This document shows positions 34,616-43,850 of a stretch of 64,000 nt of DNA, piece after piece. Both the position numbers and the translations under genes were made by a program. The stretch spans positions 69,306 through 133,305 of the forward strand of contig CAYYID010000005.1 of NCBI GenBank assembly GCA_964471915.1. Reading direction: 5' to 3'. This DNA comes from JAIEPW01 sp964471915 (GTDB lineage: Bacteria; Acidobacteriota; Terriglobia; Bryobacterales; Bryobacteraceae). The notes beneath the pieces were generated by a model. That model saw only the letters and a list, made by a program, of their open reading frames with translations, did not search any database and had not been told where the DNA came from. How positions within the stretch are numbered: the first letter of the stretch is position 1; every line of letters begins with the position of its first letter.

Positions 34616-37443
34616 GCGCGCTGGCGAAACTCGTCTTCCGGGATCCCGCGCGCGCGCGGCGCGAACTGGCGGAACTGGGGCAGGGCATTCCGCCGCAGTT
34701 CCTGGCGATCCTGGAGGCGCGGCTAGGCGCGAGCCCGGATCCTTCCGCGGCACTCGCCGGACTGGCCGCGCTGCATGCCGCGCACCCGCGCGCGTTCGAA
34801 TCCCTCCTGGTTTCGCCGCTGGCGCTGTCGGGCCTCTTCGCGGTGGTGTCCTACAGCCGGTTTCTGACCGAAGAGATCGTGCAGCATCCGGCTTGGCTGA
34901 CGGAACTGGTGACCGCGGAATATCTGCACCGCGCTCTGTCTCCCGAAGCCATGACCGAAGAACTGGCGAAGGCGGCCGGCTCCGGCCTGCCCAGCCCCCT
35001 GGTGCTGGCGCAGTTCCGGCGGCGGCAGTTGCTGCGGGTGCTGATTCGCGACGTCCTCGGCTACGCGACGCTGTCGGAGGTGACCGCGGAGCTGTCGCAG
35101 ATTGCCGACGTCATCGTGGACTTCGCCTTCCGGCGCATCCGGGAGGCGCTGGTGGCGCAGTTCGGGGTCCCCCGGACCGAGGATGCGGAGTGCGGTTTCG
35201 CCGTGATCGCCCTCGGCAAGCACGGCGCCGCGGAGCTGAACTACAGCTCCGACATTGATCTGATGTTCCTCTACGGCGCCAACGGCGATACCTCCGGCGC
35301 GGCGCCCATCACGAACAAGGAGTTCTACAAGCGCGTTGCGAACCAGCTGACGGCGCTGCTCTCCACCTACACCGCTGAAGGGCTGTGTTATCGCGTGGAT
35401 CTCCGGCTGCGTCCGGAAGGACGCCTCGGCGAGGTGTGCCTCTCGCTCGAGGGCATGAAGAAGTACTACGAATCGCGCGCCCGGGACTGGGAACTGCAGA
35501 TGATGATCAAGGCTCGCGTGGCGGCGGGCGACGCGCAACTGGGCCGCGAACTGCTCGACTTCGTGGAGCCGCTCACCTACTCGACTTCGCTCGACTTCAG
35601 CGCCATCGAGACGATGAGCGCGACACGCGAGCGCCTGAACGAGAAGCTGGCCGGCCGCAAGCTGAAGGGAAAAGCCTCGGCGATCGACGTGAAGCTGCAC
35701 CGCGGCGGCATCCGCGACATCGAGTTTCTGGTCCAGTGCCTGCAGCGGCTGTACGGCGGCCGCGAAGCCTGGGTGCGGCACGGCGGCACCTTGCTCGCGC
35801 TGTCCCGCCTGCACGACAAGCAACTGCTCTCGGACGCCGAGTACGGACGCCTGGCGTCCGCGTACCAGTTTCTGCGTCATTTGGAGCACCGGCTGCAGTT
35901 CGACGAGGACCGGCAGACCCACACGCTGCCGGAGACCGCCGCGGATCTCGACCGGCTGGCGCGCCTGATGCCCGAGGATCGTTCGACACCGCAGCGCGAT
36001 GGCGGCTGGCTGCTGGGCACGCTGACGCGGCATTTCCTGGAAGTGACGGAAGTGTACGACCGCGTGGTGCACGCCCAGCAGGGCGGGGAGAACGCTGCTC
36101 CGGCCGCGCCGGCGGACCCCGGCGCCGCCGCCGGCAACCTGCTCCGGAGCCTGGATCAGCGCTCCCCGCGCCTGGCCGCGGCCATCGCCGCCGCGAACCT
36201 GCGGCTGGGCCAGCGGCCCTTCGAGCATTTCCTCGACCGGATCGCCACGGCGTCCGAGTGGCTGGAGACGCTGGATCAGGACGAGGCGCTGGCCGCGGAC
36301 GTCCTCAACATCTTCGACCACAGCGTTTATCTCGGCGAACAACTGATCCGCTTTCCGGACCTGCTTGCGGAGCTGCAGTCCTCCCGGACGGCAGAGCCGG
36401 CCGCCGATCCCACCGCGCTGCGCGTCGCGTTCCGGCGCCGGGTGTTCCGCATCCTCGCGGACAGCATCTGCCGGTCCCGCCCCGTTTTCGAAACGCTCGA
36501 GGAGACCTCGCAACTGGCCGACAGCGTCATCCAGGCCGCCTACCACGCGGCGCTCGAGCACACGCTGGCCGCGAAGTCGCCAAAGACGCCCGGATACGCG
36601 CCGGCGAACCAGCTGCTGGTGATCGCGCTAGGCCGGCTCGGCATGCGCGAGTTCGACCTCGGCTCCGACGCGGACCTGGTGTTCGTGCTGCCGGACGAAG
36701 ACTCGGCCGAGCACCTGTTCTGGACGCGCGTCGCGGGCCGGCTGATCGACATCCTCACGGCCTACACCGGGGAGGGAACGCTGTTCGCCGTCGATACGCG
36801 GCTGCGTCCGGCCGGGCGCGAAGGCGAACTGGTACAGACCGCGAGCGCGTACCTGGAGTACTTCGAGCGTTCGGCGGAGGCGTGGGAGGGCATCGCGTAC
36901 ATGAAGTCCCGCGCCGTGGCCGGCGACCTCGCCGCCGGCACCCGGTTCCTGCATCGCCTGCAGGAGGTCGACTGGCGGCGCTACGGGCAGGGCGGGCGCT
37001 CGCGGACGGACCTGCGGCAGATGCGGCTGCGGCTGGAAAAGGAACAGGGCGCGTCGCATCCGCTGAAGGCCGGCCCCGGGGGCTTCTACGACATCGACTT
37101 CCTGCTGATGTACCTGCGCCTGAAGTCCGCGGGGGTGTTCTACAAGGTGCTGAACACGCCGGACCGCATCGACGTGCTGGAGCAGGACGGAAGTCTCGAC
37201 CGCGTGTCGGCGAACTTCCTGCGCGACGCCGCCACTTTCTACCGTGCGCTCGACCACGGGTTGCGGGTCTTGTCGGGCCAGGCCGAGGACGCACTGCCCG
37301 CTTCGGAAGTCCGGCTGGAGGCGCTGACGGAGCTGGTCACCCGGTGGACGCCGGCCCATTTGCACGGCCTGCCGGTGGCGGACCGGCTGGCGGAGATCCG
37401 CGCGCAAACCCGGGTCCTGTTCGACCGCTTTTTCGTGCGGTAG
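34612..37443 (+). CDS. glnE: Bifunctional glutamine synthetase adenylyltransferase/adenylyl-removing enzyme
   Basis: The 943-residue protein has two nucleotidyltransferase domains in tandem. Each carries the GxSDxDL-type metal site: ELNYSSDIDLMFLY at about residue 210 and EFDLGSDADLVFVLP at about residue 682. Each is followed by VDLRLRPEGRLG or VDTRLRPAGREG. Between and after lie the helical GlnD-UR-type regions. It adds AMP to and removes AMP from glutamine synthetase in response to PII state. The start is TTG at 34612, overlapping the MOSC stop. Confidence 0.96.
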   Translation: MSALAKLVFRDPARARRELAELGQGIPPQFLAILEARLGASPDPSAALAGLAALHAAHPRAFESLLVSPLALSGLFAVVSYSRFLTEEIVQHPAWLTELVTAEYLHRALSPEAMTEELAKAAGSGLPSPLVLAQFRRRQLLRVLIRDVLGYATLSEVTAELSQIADVIVDFAFRRIREALVAQFGVPRTEDAECGFAVIALGKHGAAELNYSSDIDLMFLYGANGDTSGAAPITNKEFYKRVANQLTALLSTYTAEGLCYRVDLRLRPEGRLGEVCLSLEGMKKYYESRARDWELQMMIKARVAAGDAQLGRELLDFVEPLTYSTSLDFSAIETMSATRERLNEKLAGRKLKGKASAIDVKLHRGGIRDIEFLVQCLQRLYGGREAWVRHGGTLLALSRLHDKQLLSDAEYGRLASAYQFLRHLEHRLQFDEDRQTHTLPETAADLDRLARLMPEDRSTPQRDGGWLLGTLTRHFLEVTEVYDRVVHAQQGGENAAPAAPADPGAAAGNLLRSLDQRSPRLAAAIAAANLRLGQRPFEHFLDRIATASEWLETLDQDEALAADVLNIFDHSVYLGEQLIRFPDLLAELQSSRTAEPAADPTALRVAFRRRVFRILADSICRSRPVFETLEETSQLADSVIQAAYHAALEHTLAAKSPKTPGYAPANQLLVIALGRLGMREFDLGSDADLVFVLPDEDSAEHLFWTRVAGRLIDILTAYTGEGTLFAVDTRLRPAGREGELVQTASAYLEYFERSAEAWEGIAYMKSRAVAGDLAAGTRFLHRLQEVDWRRYGQGGRSRTDLRQMRLRLEKEQGASHPLKAGPGGFYDIDFLLMYLRLKSAGVFYKVLNTPDRIDVLEQDGSLDRVSANFLRDAATFYRALDHGLRVLSGQAEDALPASEVRLEALTELVTRWTPAHLHGLPVADRLAEIRAQTRVLFDRFFVR

Positions 37444-37446
37444 CGC

Positions 37447-38193
37447 TTAGCGGAAGTCCCAGACGAACAGCCGCGAGGGGCCGTCCTCCGGCAGCAGGTA
37501 CAGCTTGCCGCTGCGAATCGTCATGCCTTCGTTCGTGAAGCGGACGCCGCGATCGGTCTTGCCGGCGGTGATGCGCCGCTCCAGGGCGAGGGTCACGGGG
37601 TCCAGCCAGTCGATGGCGCCGGACTCGCGGTCGCGGTTGCCGGAAGCGACGAGCTTGCCGCGCAGGAACTTCAGGTCCTGGTAGGCGGTGCCGGTGGGAC
37701 TGTCCTTCCGGGCCAGCTCCCGCCCCGACCGATCCCAGGTATAGATCCGGAGGCTGTCCCAGTTGCCGCCATAGAGCGCATCCCGCGAAGCAGCCACACA
37801 CCCGATGTGGTCCGCTACCTCGAACCGCGACAGCAGCGCCAGCGTACGGCGGTCCCGCTGCTGCACCGTGGTCTTGCCGGCGCGGTGGTACTCCGCCACC
37901 GGGATCCACACCGAATCGGTATCCACGGAGATGCCGCCCGGATGGAACCGCTCGCCCTCCTGGATTTCCGCTTCGCGCACCAGGTCGCCCGTGCGCAGGT
38001 CCACCAGATGGATCCAGCCCTTGCGCGCCGCGCGATCCACGCTGGTGATCCACAGCGACGTGCCGTCCACATCGATGCCTTGCACGTGATGCAGCGTCGC
38101 GGCGACGGGCAGAATCCGTGGCGTTCCCCAGGAGGCAAGGTCCTCGGCGGACGCCGCCAGGGTGACGGGCAAAAGCCACAGAGCGCGGAGCAT
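37447..38193 (-). CDS. Secreted beta-propeller-like protein (DUF6454-type)
   Basis: This 248-residue protein has a signal peptide (MLRALWLLPVTLAASA). About five beta-blade units follow (HHVQGIDVDGTSLWITSVD, FHPGGISVDTDSVWIPVAEY, IGCVAASRDALYGGNWD, TAYQDLKFLRGKLVASGN). The pattern resembles small propellers of the DUF6454 or glutaminyl-cyclotransferase-like group. No catalytic motif is recognised. It is convergent with glnE. Confidence 0.7.
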   Translation of the reverse strand: MLRALWLLPVTLAASAEDLASWGTPRILPVAATLHHVQGIDVDGTSLWITSVDRAARKGWIHLVDLRTGDLVREAEIQEGERFHPGGISVDTDSVWIPVAEYHRAGKTTVQQRDRRTLALLSRFEVADHIGCVAASRDALYGGNWDSLRIYTWDRSGRELARKDSPTGTAYQDLKFLRGKLVASGNRDRESGAIDWLDPVTLALERRITAGKTDRGVRFTNEGMTIRSGKLYLLPEDGPSRLFVWDFR

Positions 38194-38221
38194 CGCCGCT
38201 ATTGTCGCGAAAAACCGGGGG

Positions 38222-38995
38222 TCAGAGGCGCACCGCGCGGACCACCAGGTCCGGGTCGAGGACGGAAAGCGCCTTCGCCTTGCCGTTGTCGACCTCGAAG
38301 CGGATCCGCACGCTTGCGGCGCCGGCGGGCGAGAAAGCCAGTTCCCCGCGGTGACTCAGCCCCCGGCCGACGCCCCCGGCGCGCTTGATCATGAGTCCGT
38401 TCCGGGTGATCTCCACCTCGAAGCGATCCGCGGGCGCGTCTCCGAATGAATAGGTGCCGAGAATCGACTGGCGTTCGGCATCGCTCAGCGGCGCGGTGGG
38501 CACCGGCTGGTCGGCGTCGCCGAGGGTTTGAAGGTACTCGACGACCGGCTTCGCAGCCGCGCCTCCCGCCCGGGCGTGCGCGAGGAGGGTGATCCCGTGC
38601 GGCCCGTGCTGCCGCTGAATGCCCGGCGACGCCGCGACCAGCGCCTTGACGGTGTCGAGCTGGCCGAGCATCGTTGCCGAGAAAAGTGTCGGCGGCGCGC
38701 CGGCGGCGATCAGCAGTTCGGCGATCTGCCGGTTGCCCACGTGGGAAGCCGCGCCGAGAGCGGTTTCCCAATCCCCGAACCCCCAATCGTAGGACGCCTT
38801 GGCGAGCGCCGGGCGCTTCTCCACCAGCTCCTTCACCTTGGGAAAGTTGGTGTGCGAAAGGCCGACAATCTCCCGGGCGTGCTCAGTATCCTGGGAAGGG
38901 AACGCGGCGCTCACGGGCTTGCGGTTTTCATCTGCGGCGAAGGCCAGCGGCGTGGCGCAGAGAAGCGGTGCTGAGAAGAGGGTTCGGCGGGTCAT
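38222..38995 (-). CDS. Secreted ankyrin-repeat protein
   Basis: This 257-residue protein starts at ATG 38995 with a twin-Arg-containing signal (TRRTLFSAPLLCATPLAFA). Three or so diverged ankyrin units follow (FPKVKELVEKRPALAKAS, WETALGAASHVGNRQIAELLIAAGA, LGQLDTVKALVAASPG). A C-terminal beta domain (GTYSFG.., VEITRNGLMIKR) resembles DUF3471-like domains. It is probably a periplasmic binding or scaffold protein. Confidence 0.75.
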   Translation of the reverse strand: MTRRTLFSAPLLCATPLAFAADENRKPVSAAFPSQDTEHAREIVGLSHTNFPKVKELVEKRPALAKASYDWGFGDWETALGAASHVGNRQIAELLIAAGAPPTLFSATMLGQLDTVKALVAASPGIQRQHGPHGITLLAHARAGGAAAKPVVEYLQTLGDADQPVPTAPLSDAERQSILGTYSFGDAPADRFEVEITRNGLMIKRAGGVGRGLSHRGELAFSPAGAASVRIRFEVDNGKAKALSVLDPDLVVRAVRL

Positions 38996-39037
38996 GGTTG
39001 CTCCTGTAGGGGGTAGACGGCGCACGGGACCGGTCTG

Positions 39038-39847
39038 TCACCCCTGCAGGTCGCGAAATGTGACCAGCCGCACCCCGTTGGGGAGCAGCGACTCCCGGAC
39101 CAAGGGGTCCGTCAGGGCGCGCAGCTCCTGCTCGCGGGACTCCTTGAGGCGCGTGCGGGCGGCTCGCAACTCCTCGCCCAGCCGGCCCGGATGGCACATG
39201 AACTCGGTGGTCCCGGCGGGAAGCGCGCCGATCAACGCAATCAGGTCCCCGGCCGTAAACGCGCCGGTGATCGCGAAGCCCGCGAAGTGGTCGGTGAACC
39301 GGCAGCCCCTGGCGGTGAGCACGCGGTAGAAACGGCTCCGCAGCGCGCCCAGTGAGAAAGTCACGGCGCGGCGGACCAACGGCACGCCGCCGGCGGCCAG
39401 CGGAAAGTCGAACGGACGCCGCACCCACGGGATCCCGAACTCGTTCGCCAACCGCGCCACGGCGTCCAGCACCGGCGGAAACAGGTGCGTGTGCTTGTGT
39501 GTGTCGAGGTGGGTCGCCCGGACGCCGGCGGCGGCGATCTTTTCGATCTGGGCTTTGAACTCGCGGTAGGGGTCCAGGCGCTTGCGCAGCACCGCGGGGA
39601 TCATCTTTGCCGCGGTGGCCGGCAGCGCTTCTCCGGTCACCAGCGAGTCGCCGCCCACCAGCACGAGATGACAGCCGATGTCCAGCCCCGGATGCGCGCG
39701 CGACAGTTCCACGGCGTGCGCGAACGCCTGGCCGTTGGCCATCAGCGTGGTGGCCGTGAGGATGCCGCGGGTATGCGCCTCGACGATGCCTTCGTTCACG
39801 TCGCGGGTGAATCCGAAGTCGTCGGCGTTGACGATCAGGGACTTCAT
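39038..39847 (-). CDS. hpnK: ChbG/HpnK (YdjC-like) deacetylase
   Basis: The 269-residue protein begins LIVNADDFGFTRDVNEGI, the metal-binding NADDFG motif of the YdjC family. IGCHLVLVGGDSL and THLDTHKHTHLFPPV (His ligands) follow, with HPGRLGEEL near the end. These enzymes deacetylate sugar substrates such as N-acetylated disaccharides; the hopanoid-associated HpnK is the closest in motif style. No hopanoid genes are seen nearby, so the gene symbol is tentative. Confidence 0.75.
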   Translation of the reverse strand: MKSLIVNADDFGFTRDVNEGIVEAHTRGILTATTLMANGQAFAHAVELSRAHPGLDIGCHLVLVGGDSLVTGEALPATAAKMIPAVLRKRLDPYREFKAQIEKIAAAGVRATHLDTHKHTHLFPPVLDAVARLANEFGIPWVRRPFDFPLAAGGVPLVRRAVTFSLGALRSRFYRVLTARGCRFTDHFAGFAITGAFTAGDLIALIGALPAGTTEFMCHPGRLGEELRAARTRLKESREQELRALTDPLVRESLLPNGVRLVTFRDLQG

Positions 39848-39892
39848 CGAGGGCCTAGGCCGGCCGGACCTTCCACTTGAGAAACGTGCCGC

Positions 39893-41242
39893 CTAAGCCG
39901 GGCGGCACTTCCAATAGTAATGGTGCTGGCGGGCGCTGGAGCGCATGCGGCGCAACACGATCTCAAGCGGCATGCCGATTTCCACCTTGCCGTCGTAGTC
40001 GGTCATCTGGCAGAGCACGCGCCCGCCGCCGTCGAGATCCACGACGCACAGCACGTTCGGGTGCACCGGCGAGTCGTACAGGTGGTCCTGGTTGAAGGTG
40101 AAGAGCCGCCCCGTGTGGGCCAGCGGCCGCTCCTCCAACCCCTCTGCGTTGCGGCACCGCTCGCACACGGGCGCCATCGGGAACTGCAGCAGGCCGCAGG
40201 CGGGACAGAAAGTCCCGTGGAAACGGACGTTCATGCCGGCTTCGCGCTTGGAGAAGACGTTCGAAACCTCGGGTCCGGCGGCGTTGGTACGCAGGTACTC
40301 GCGCAGTTTGCGCCAGGCGGGGTAGCTGCGGTACGGGATGGTGCGCGGATCGGGCCGGAGGTGCGTGTGGGCGGCGATCGCGTCCGTGACGCGGAACAGG
40401 AAAGCATCGGCGCCGTCGCCGGTGCCGGCAAGCAGAATCAGGTCGCCGGGCGCGGACCGGTCCAGCGCGTGGGCGAGCAGCAGCAGCGGCTGGGCCGCGC
40501 CGGTGATCCCGATGTCCGCGAGCCGGGGATCCTCGAGCTGCTCCGGTTTCAGGCCGAGCGCTTTGGCGGCGCCGAGGTGCGCCTTGCCGTCGGGCGAGGC
40601 GAGCACGGCGCGCGTGACGGTATGCGATCCGAGGGCGGCGCGGGCGGCCGCGATCAGAACGTCCTCGTAGCCGTGCTTGGTGGAGAAGCGGGATGGGAAA
40701 CTGCTGACGGTGGTGTCGGCGTCGCGGCGCCATTCGTCGAGGAAATCGGAAGTGCGGGAGGCGCGGGCGATCAGTTCGGCGAGGACGTTCTCGCTGCCCG
40801 CGGTGACGCCCGCGGCCGCGTCGCCGAAAAGGACCTCTTCCGGCGACTCGGGATCCGCGTCGCGCTGCTCGGCGGCTACCACGGCGACCCGCCGGGCCGA
40901 ACCGGCCGCGACGGCGTCGAGCGCTGCGTGGAGCGCGGAGGTCCCGGCGCGCAGGGATCCCCCGAAATCGGCGGCGCCGACGGCGGCGTCACAATCGCAT
41001 GCGGCGGCAATCTGGGCGGCGCTGGAGCGTTGCCAGAACGGCGCGCTGGTGGACGCGAACAGCAAACGATCGAACGAGCCCAGTTGGCGGGCGGCGAGGT
41101 AGCCCATGGTGACGGGGTCCTCGTCGTAGCCGGTGACGGCTTTGACGCCGGCGGCAGGGCGTCCGCCCCAGGCCTGGGCGAGGAGTTCGCGCGGGAGGCG
41201 GTGGCGTGGAATGTAGGTGGAGTAAGCGGTGAGTCCCGTCAC
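39893..41242 (-). CDS. Thiolase/HMG-CoA synthase-like protein fused to DUF35 zinc ribbon-OB fold
   Basis: This 449-residue fusion has an N-terminal condensing-enzyme-like half (residues 1-325) with YIPRHRL, DADPESPEEVLFGDAAAG and LLLLAGTGDGADAFLFR. A C-terminal DUF35 module follows, with four zinc-ribbon cysteines (CPACG...CERC at about residues 355-375) and an OB fold. The expected active-site Cys is absent: the region reads FGGSLRAGTSAL (residues 93-104), and no Cys lies between residue 84 and the zinc ribbon. It may therefore bind acyl-CoA or form a complex rather than condense. Confidence 0.75.
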   Translation of the reverse strand: MTGLTAYSTYIPRHRLPRELLAQAWGGRPAAGVKAVTGYDEDPVTMGYLAARQLGSFDRLLFASTSAPFWQRSSAAQIAAACDCDAAVGAADFGGSLRAGTSALHAALDAVAAGSARRVAVVAAEQRDADPESPEEVLFGDAAAGVTAGSENVLAELIARASRTSDFLDEWRRDADTTVSSFPSRFSTKHGYEDVLIAAARAALGSHTVTRAVLASPDGKAHLGAAKALGLKPEQLEDPRLADIGITGAAQPLLLLAHALDRSAPGDLILLAGTGDGADAFLFRVTDAIAAHTHLRPDPRTIPYRSYPAWRKLREYLRTNAAGPEVSNVFSKREAGMNVRFHGTFCPACGLLQFPMAPVCERCRNAEGLEERPLAHTGRLFTFNQDHLYDSPVHPNVLCVVDLDGGGRVLCQMTDYDGKVEIGMPLEIVLRRMRSSARQHHYYWKCRPA

Positions 41243-41332
41243 GGCGAGGCCATTCTAACAGGTTGCGGAAGGTCCGCCGCGGGATTGCCGATCGCCGTCC
41301 GCCCGGTTCCCGGGCGTGACAGCTAAGTTCCG

Positions 41333-41348
41333 TAAGAACAGTTTCTTA
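41333..41348. promoter_or_regulatory. 16-bp inverted repeat TAAGAA-CAGT-TTCTTA
   Basis: Perfect 6-bp arms lie about 40 bases upstream of the -35 box of the TonB-receptor promoter. It could be a regulator site or a small hairpin. Nothing else identifies the binding protein. Confidence 0.35.
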
Positions 41349-41383
41349 GGAGCGTCTGCGCGCGCCGGACGGGGGCGGCGGGG

Positions 41384-41412
41384 TTGACGGAGCGGCAATA
41401 GTTAGCTATAGT
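41384..41412 (+). promoter_or_regulatory. Near-consensus sigma70 promoter of TonB receptor gene
   Basis: TTGACG (41384-41389), a 17-base spacer and TATAGT (41407-41412). The predicted start at about 41419 leaves only some 13 bases before the ATG at 41432, with no clear Shine-Dalgarno. Two TAGTTA direct repeats (41399-41404 and 41409-41414) and the dyad AGTTA...TAACT (41400-41417) overlap the -10 and could be an operator. Confidence 0.65.
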
Positions 41413-41431
41413 TAACTGTCGCCGTCAAAGC

Positions 41432-43831
41432 ATGCTGAAGTTCGCCTCACTAATCCTGGTCAACCTGCTCGCGACCGCTGCGCTGCTGGCCCAGGGGACC
41501 GCCTCGGTCCACGGCCGGGTCACCGACCCGCAGGACCGGCCGGTTTCCGGCGCCGTGATCCGGATCGAGAACCCCGCCACCGGCTTGCGCCGCGAAGCGG
41601 CTACCGGCGACGATGGCCGCTACGTCTTCTCGAACCTGCCGTTTCAGAACTACCGGCTCAGCGCCGAGGCTCCGGGGCTGGCCGCCGCAGGGCGCACGGT
41701 GGACCTGCATACGGCGGTCCCCTTCGAGGCCGACTTCGCGCTGCGCTTGGCGGGTGCCACGGAGTCGATCACCGTGGTCCCCGACAGCGCCGTGATTCTG
41801 GATCCCGCGATTACTGGGACACGCGCCGAACTGAACATCAAGGCTATCGAGCGGATGCCGGTCGCTCCGGGTGCGCGCGGGCTGGAAAGCGTACTGCTGA
41901 CCATGCCCGGATTTGCGGCCAACGCCAACGGGGCGATTCATCCGCGCGGGGCGCATAACCAGATGACCTTCGTGGTGGACGGCATGCCCATCAGCGACCA
42001 GTTGACCGGCGCCTTCGCCAACGCCGTGGATCCGGGGGTGGTGGAGAGCCTCGACCTGTACACGGGCAACGTGCCGGCGGAGTTCGGCAACAAAGTCTCG
42101 GCGGTCGCCGTGGTGACGACGCGGACGGGCCTGGCGTCGGGACGCCGGTTTCAGGGGAGCACGCAACTGGGCGGGGATCAGTTCGACACGCTGGCGAGCC
42201 TTACGCAAGTGTCGGGGGGCAGTTCCCGGTTCGGCTACTTCGGGTCGTTCTCGGCGATGAAGAGCAACCGGTTCCTGGACGCGGTGTCGCTCGCCAACCT
42301 GCACAACGGAGGCAACGGCCAGCGTGCGTTTCTGCGCGGGGATTTTCACCCCGGCGGGCGCGACGTGTTCCGGGGCAGTCTCATGGCCGGGCGGAGTTCC
42401 TTCCAACTGGCGAATCTGCGCTCGCAGCACGCCAACCGGCAGGACCAGCGCCAGCGTTTGGAGGATCTGTCCGCCTCGCTGGGCTGGACGCGCACGCTCG
42501 ACGCGCGCACCACCGTGGAGGCGCAGGGCAGCTTCCGCAATGCCTTCGCTGCGCTGCTTTCCAGCGCCGGGGATACGCCGGTGACGGCCTCCCAAGCGCG
42601 CCGGCTGACCACCTGGAACTTCGGCGGGCGGCTCAACCGCGTGTCCGGCGGGCACACGATCCGCGGGGGCGCCGACTTCCAGCGCTTTCCGGTGCGGGAG
42701 CATTTCACGTTCGCGATCAATAACCCGGCGTTCAACGATCCGGCGGGCGAGAACTACAATCCGTCGCTGGCAGCGTTCGACCTGACGCGCGGCGGCCGGC
42801 ACTTCGAGTTCTCCCAGCGCGCCGCCGGGTCCCTGGCCTCCGGGTTCCTGCAGGATCAATGGCGGCTGGGGCGCTGGCAGCTCGCGCTGGGGCTGCGGTT
42901 CGACAGCTACCGCTTTCTGGTGCGGGGCACGCAATGGCAGCCGCGCGTGGGGATCAGCTACCACCTGCGCGAGACCGGCACGGTGCTGCGCGCCTCGTAC
43001 AACCGCAATTACCAGACGCCGCCGAACGAGAACCTGCTGATGGCGAGCGCCCCGGAGTCCGCGGTGCTGGCGCCGCCCGAGGTGCGGGAAGCGCTGGGCG
43101 GCGCGGTCCGCTTCATCCGGCCGGAGCGGCAGGACGTTTACGAAACGGGAGTGCAGCAGTCGCTGGGACGCGCGGGCGTCGCGTCGGCCACGTACTACCA
43201 CAAGAAGTCCACGGACCTCCAGGATAACGACAACTTCTTCAACACGGGCATTATTTTCCCGACTTCGCTGGCGCGATCGCGGGTGAACGGCGCGGAGGGC
43301 CGGGTGCAGTTGTTTCCCGGGCGGCGGTTCTCGGCCACCGTGGCCGCGACGCATTATCGCGTGGTGGTGACGCCGCCCTTCACGGGCGGCCTCTTCTTGG
43401 GGGCGGCGGCGATCGATGCGCTGACCGCCGGTCCGTTCGTCATCGACCATGACCAGACCCTCAGCCTCGCCTCGAACGCGGTGTACAACGTCACTCGCCG
43501 CTGGTGGACCTCGGCGACGGTCCGCTACGACAGCGGCTTGGTGAGCAATCCCTCGGATCCGGCGGCCGTGCGGCGGGATCCGGACTACGCGGACCTGCTG
43601 CCGCGCGTGAATCTGGGGTCCGACCCGGCGCGGGTACGTTCCCGGACGGTAGCGGATTGGGCCGTTGGCTACACGCGGACGCGCGGCGACGGGCAGCGTG
43701 CCTGGGAAGTGGTGGCGACGGTGAACAATCTGACCAACGCCACGGCGTTGTACAACTTCCAGTCGATCTTCGTGGGTACGCGGGTGGTGGCGCCACGGAG
43801 CGCCGGGGTCCGGCTGCGGGTGTTTTTCTGA
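41432..43831 (+). CDS. TonB-dependent receptor with CarboxypepD-reg-like N-terminus
   Basis: The 799-residue outer-membrane protein has a signal peptide (LILVNLLATAALLAQG). A carboxypeptidase-regulatory-like beta-sandwich follows (VHGRVTDPQDRPVSGAVIRI..GRYVFSNLPFQNYRL). The plug domain has FVVDGMPISDQL and PAEFGNKVSAVAVVTTRTG. A 22-stranded-barrel-type region runs to a terminal Phe (RLRVFF). Substrate is unknown. It stands alone behind a strong promoter. Confidence 0.9.
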   Translation: MLKFASLILVNLLATAALLAQGTASVHGRVTDPQDRPVSGAVIRIENPATGLRREAATGDDGRYVFSNLPFQNYRLSAEAPGLAAAGRTVDLHTAVPFEADFALRLAGATESITVVPDSAVILDPAITGTRAELNIKAIERMPVAPGARGLESVLLTMPGFAANANGAIHPRGAHNQMTFVVDGMPISDQLTGAFANAVDPGVVESLDLYTGNVPAEFGNKVSAVAVVTTRTGLASGRRFQGSTQLGGDQFDTLASLTQVSGGSSRFGYFGSFSAMKSNRFLDAVSLANLHNGGNGQRAFLRGDFHPGGRDVFRGSLMAGRSSFQLANLRSQHANRQDQRQRLEDLSASLGWTRTLDARTTVEAQGSFRNAFAALLSSAGDTPVTASQARRLTTWNFGGRLNRVSGGHTIRGGADFQRFPVREHFTFAINNPAFNDPAGENYNPSLAAFDLTRGGRHFEFSQRAAGSLASGFLQDQWRLGRWQLALGLRFDSYRFLVRGTQWQPRVGISYHLRETGTVLRASYNRNYQTPPNENLLMASAPESAVLAPPEVREALGGAVRFIRPERQDVYETGVQQSLGRAGVASATYYHKKSTDLQDNDNFFNTGIIFPTSLARSRVNGAEGRVQLFPGRRFSATVAATHYRVVVTPPFTGGLFLGAAAIDALTAGPFVIDHDQTLSLASNAVYNVTRRWWTSATVRYDSGLVSNPSDPAAVRRDPDYADLLPRVNLGSDPARVRSRTVADWAVGYTRTRGDGQRAWEVVATVNNLTNATALYNFQSIFVGTRVVAPRSAGVRLRVFF

Positions 43832-43850
43832 AGGTCCGCCAGGACGATAC

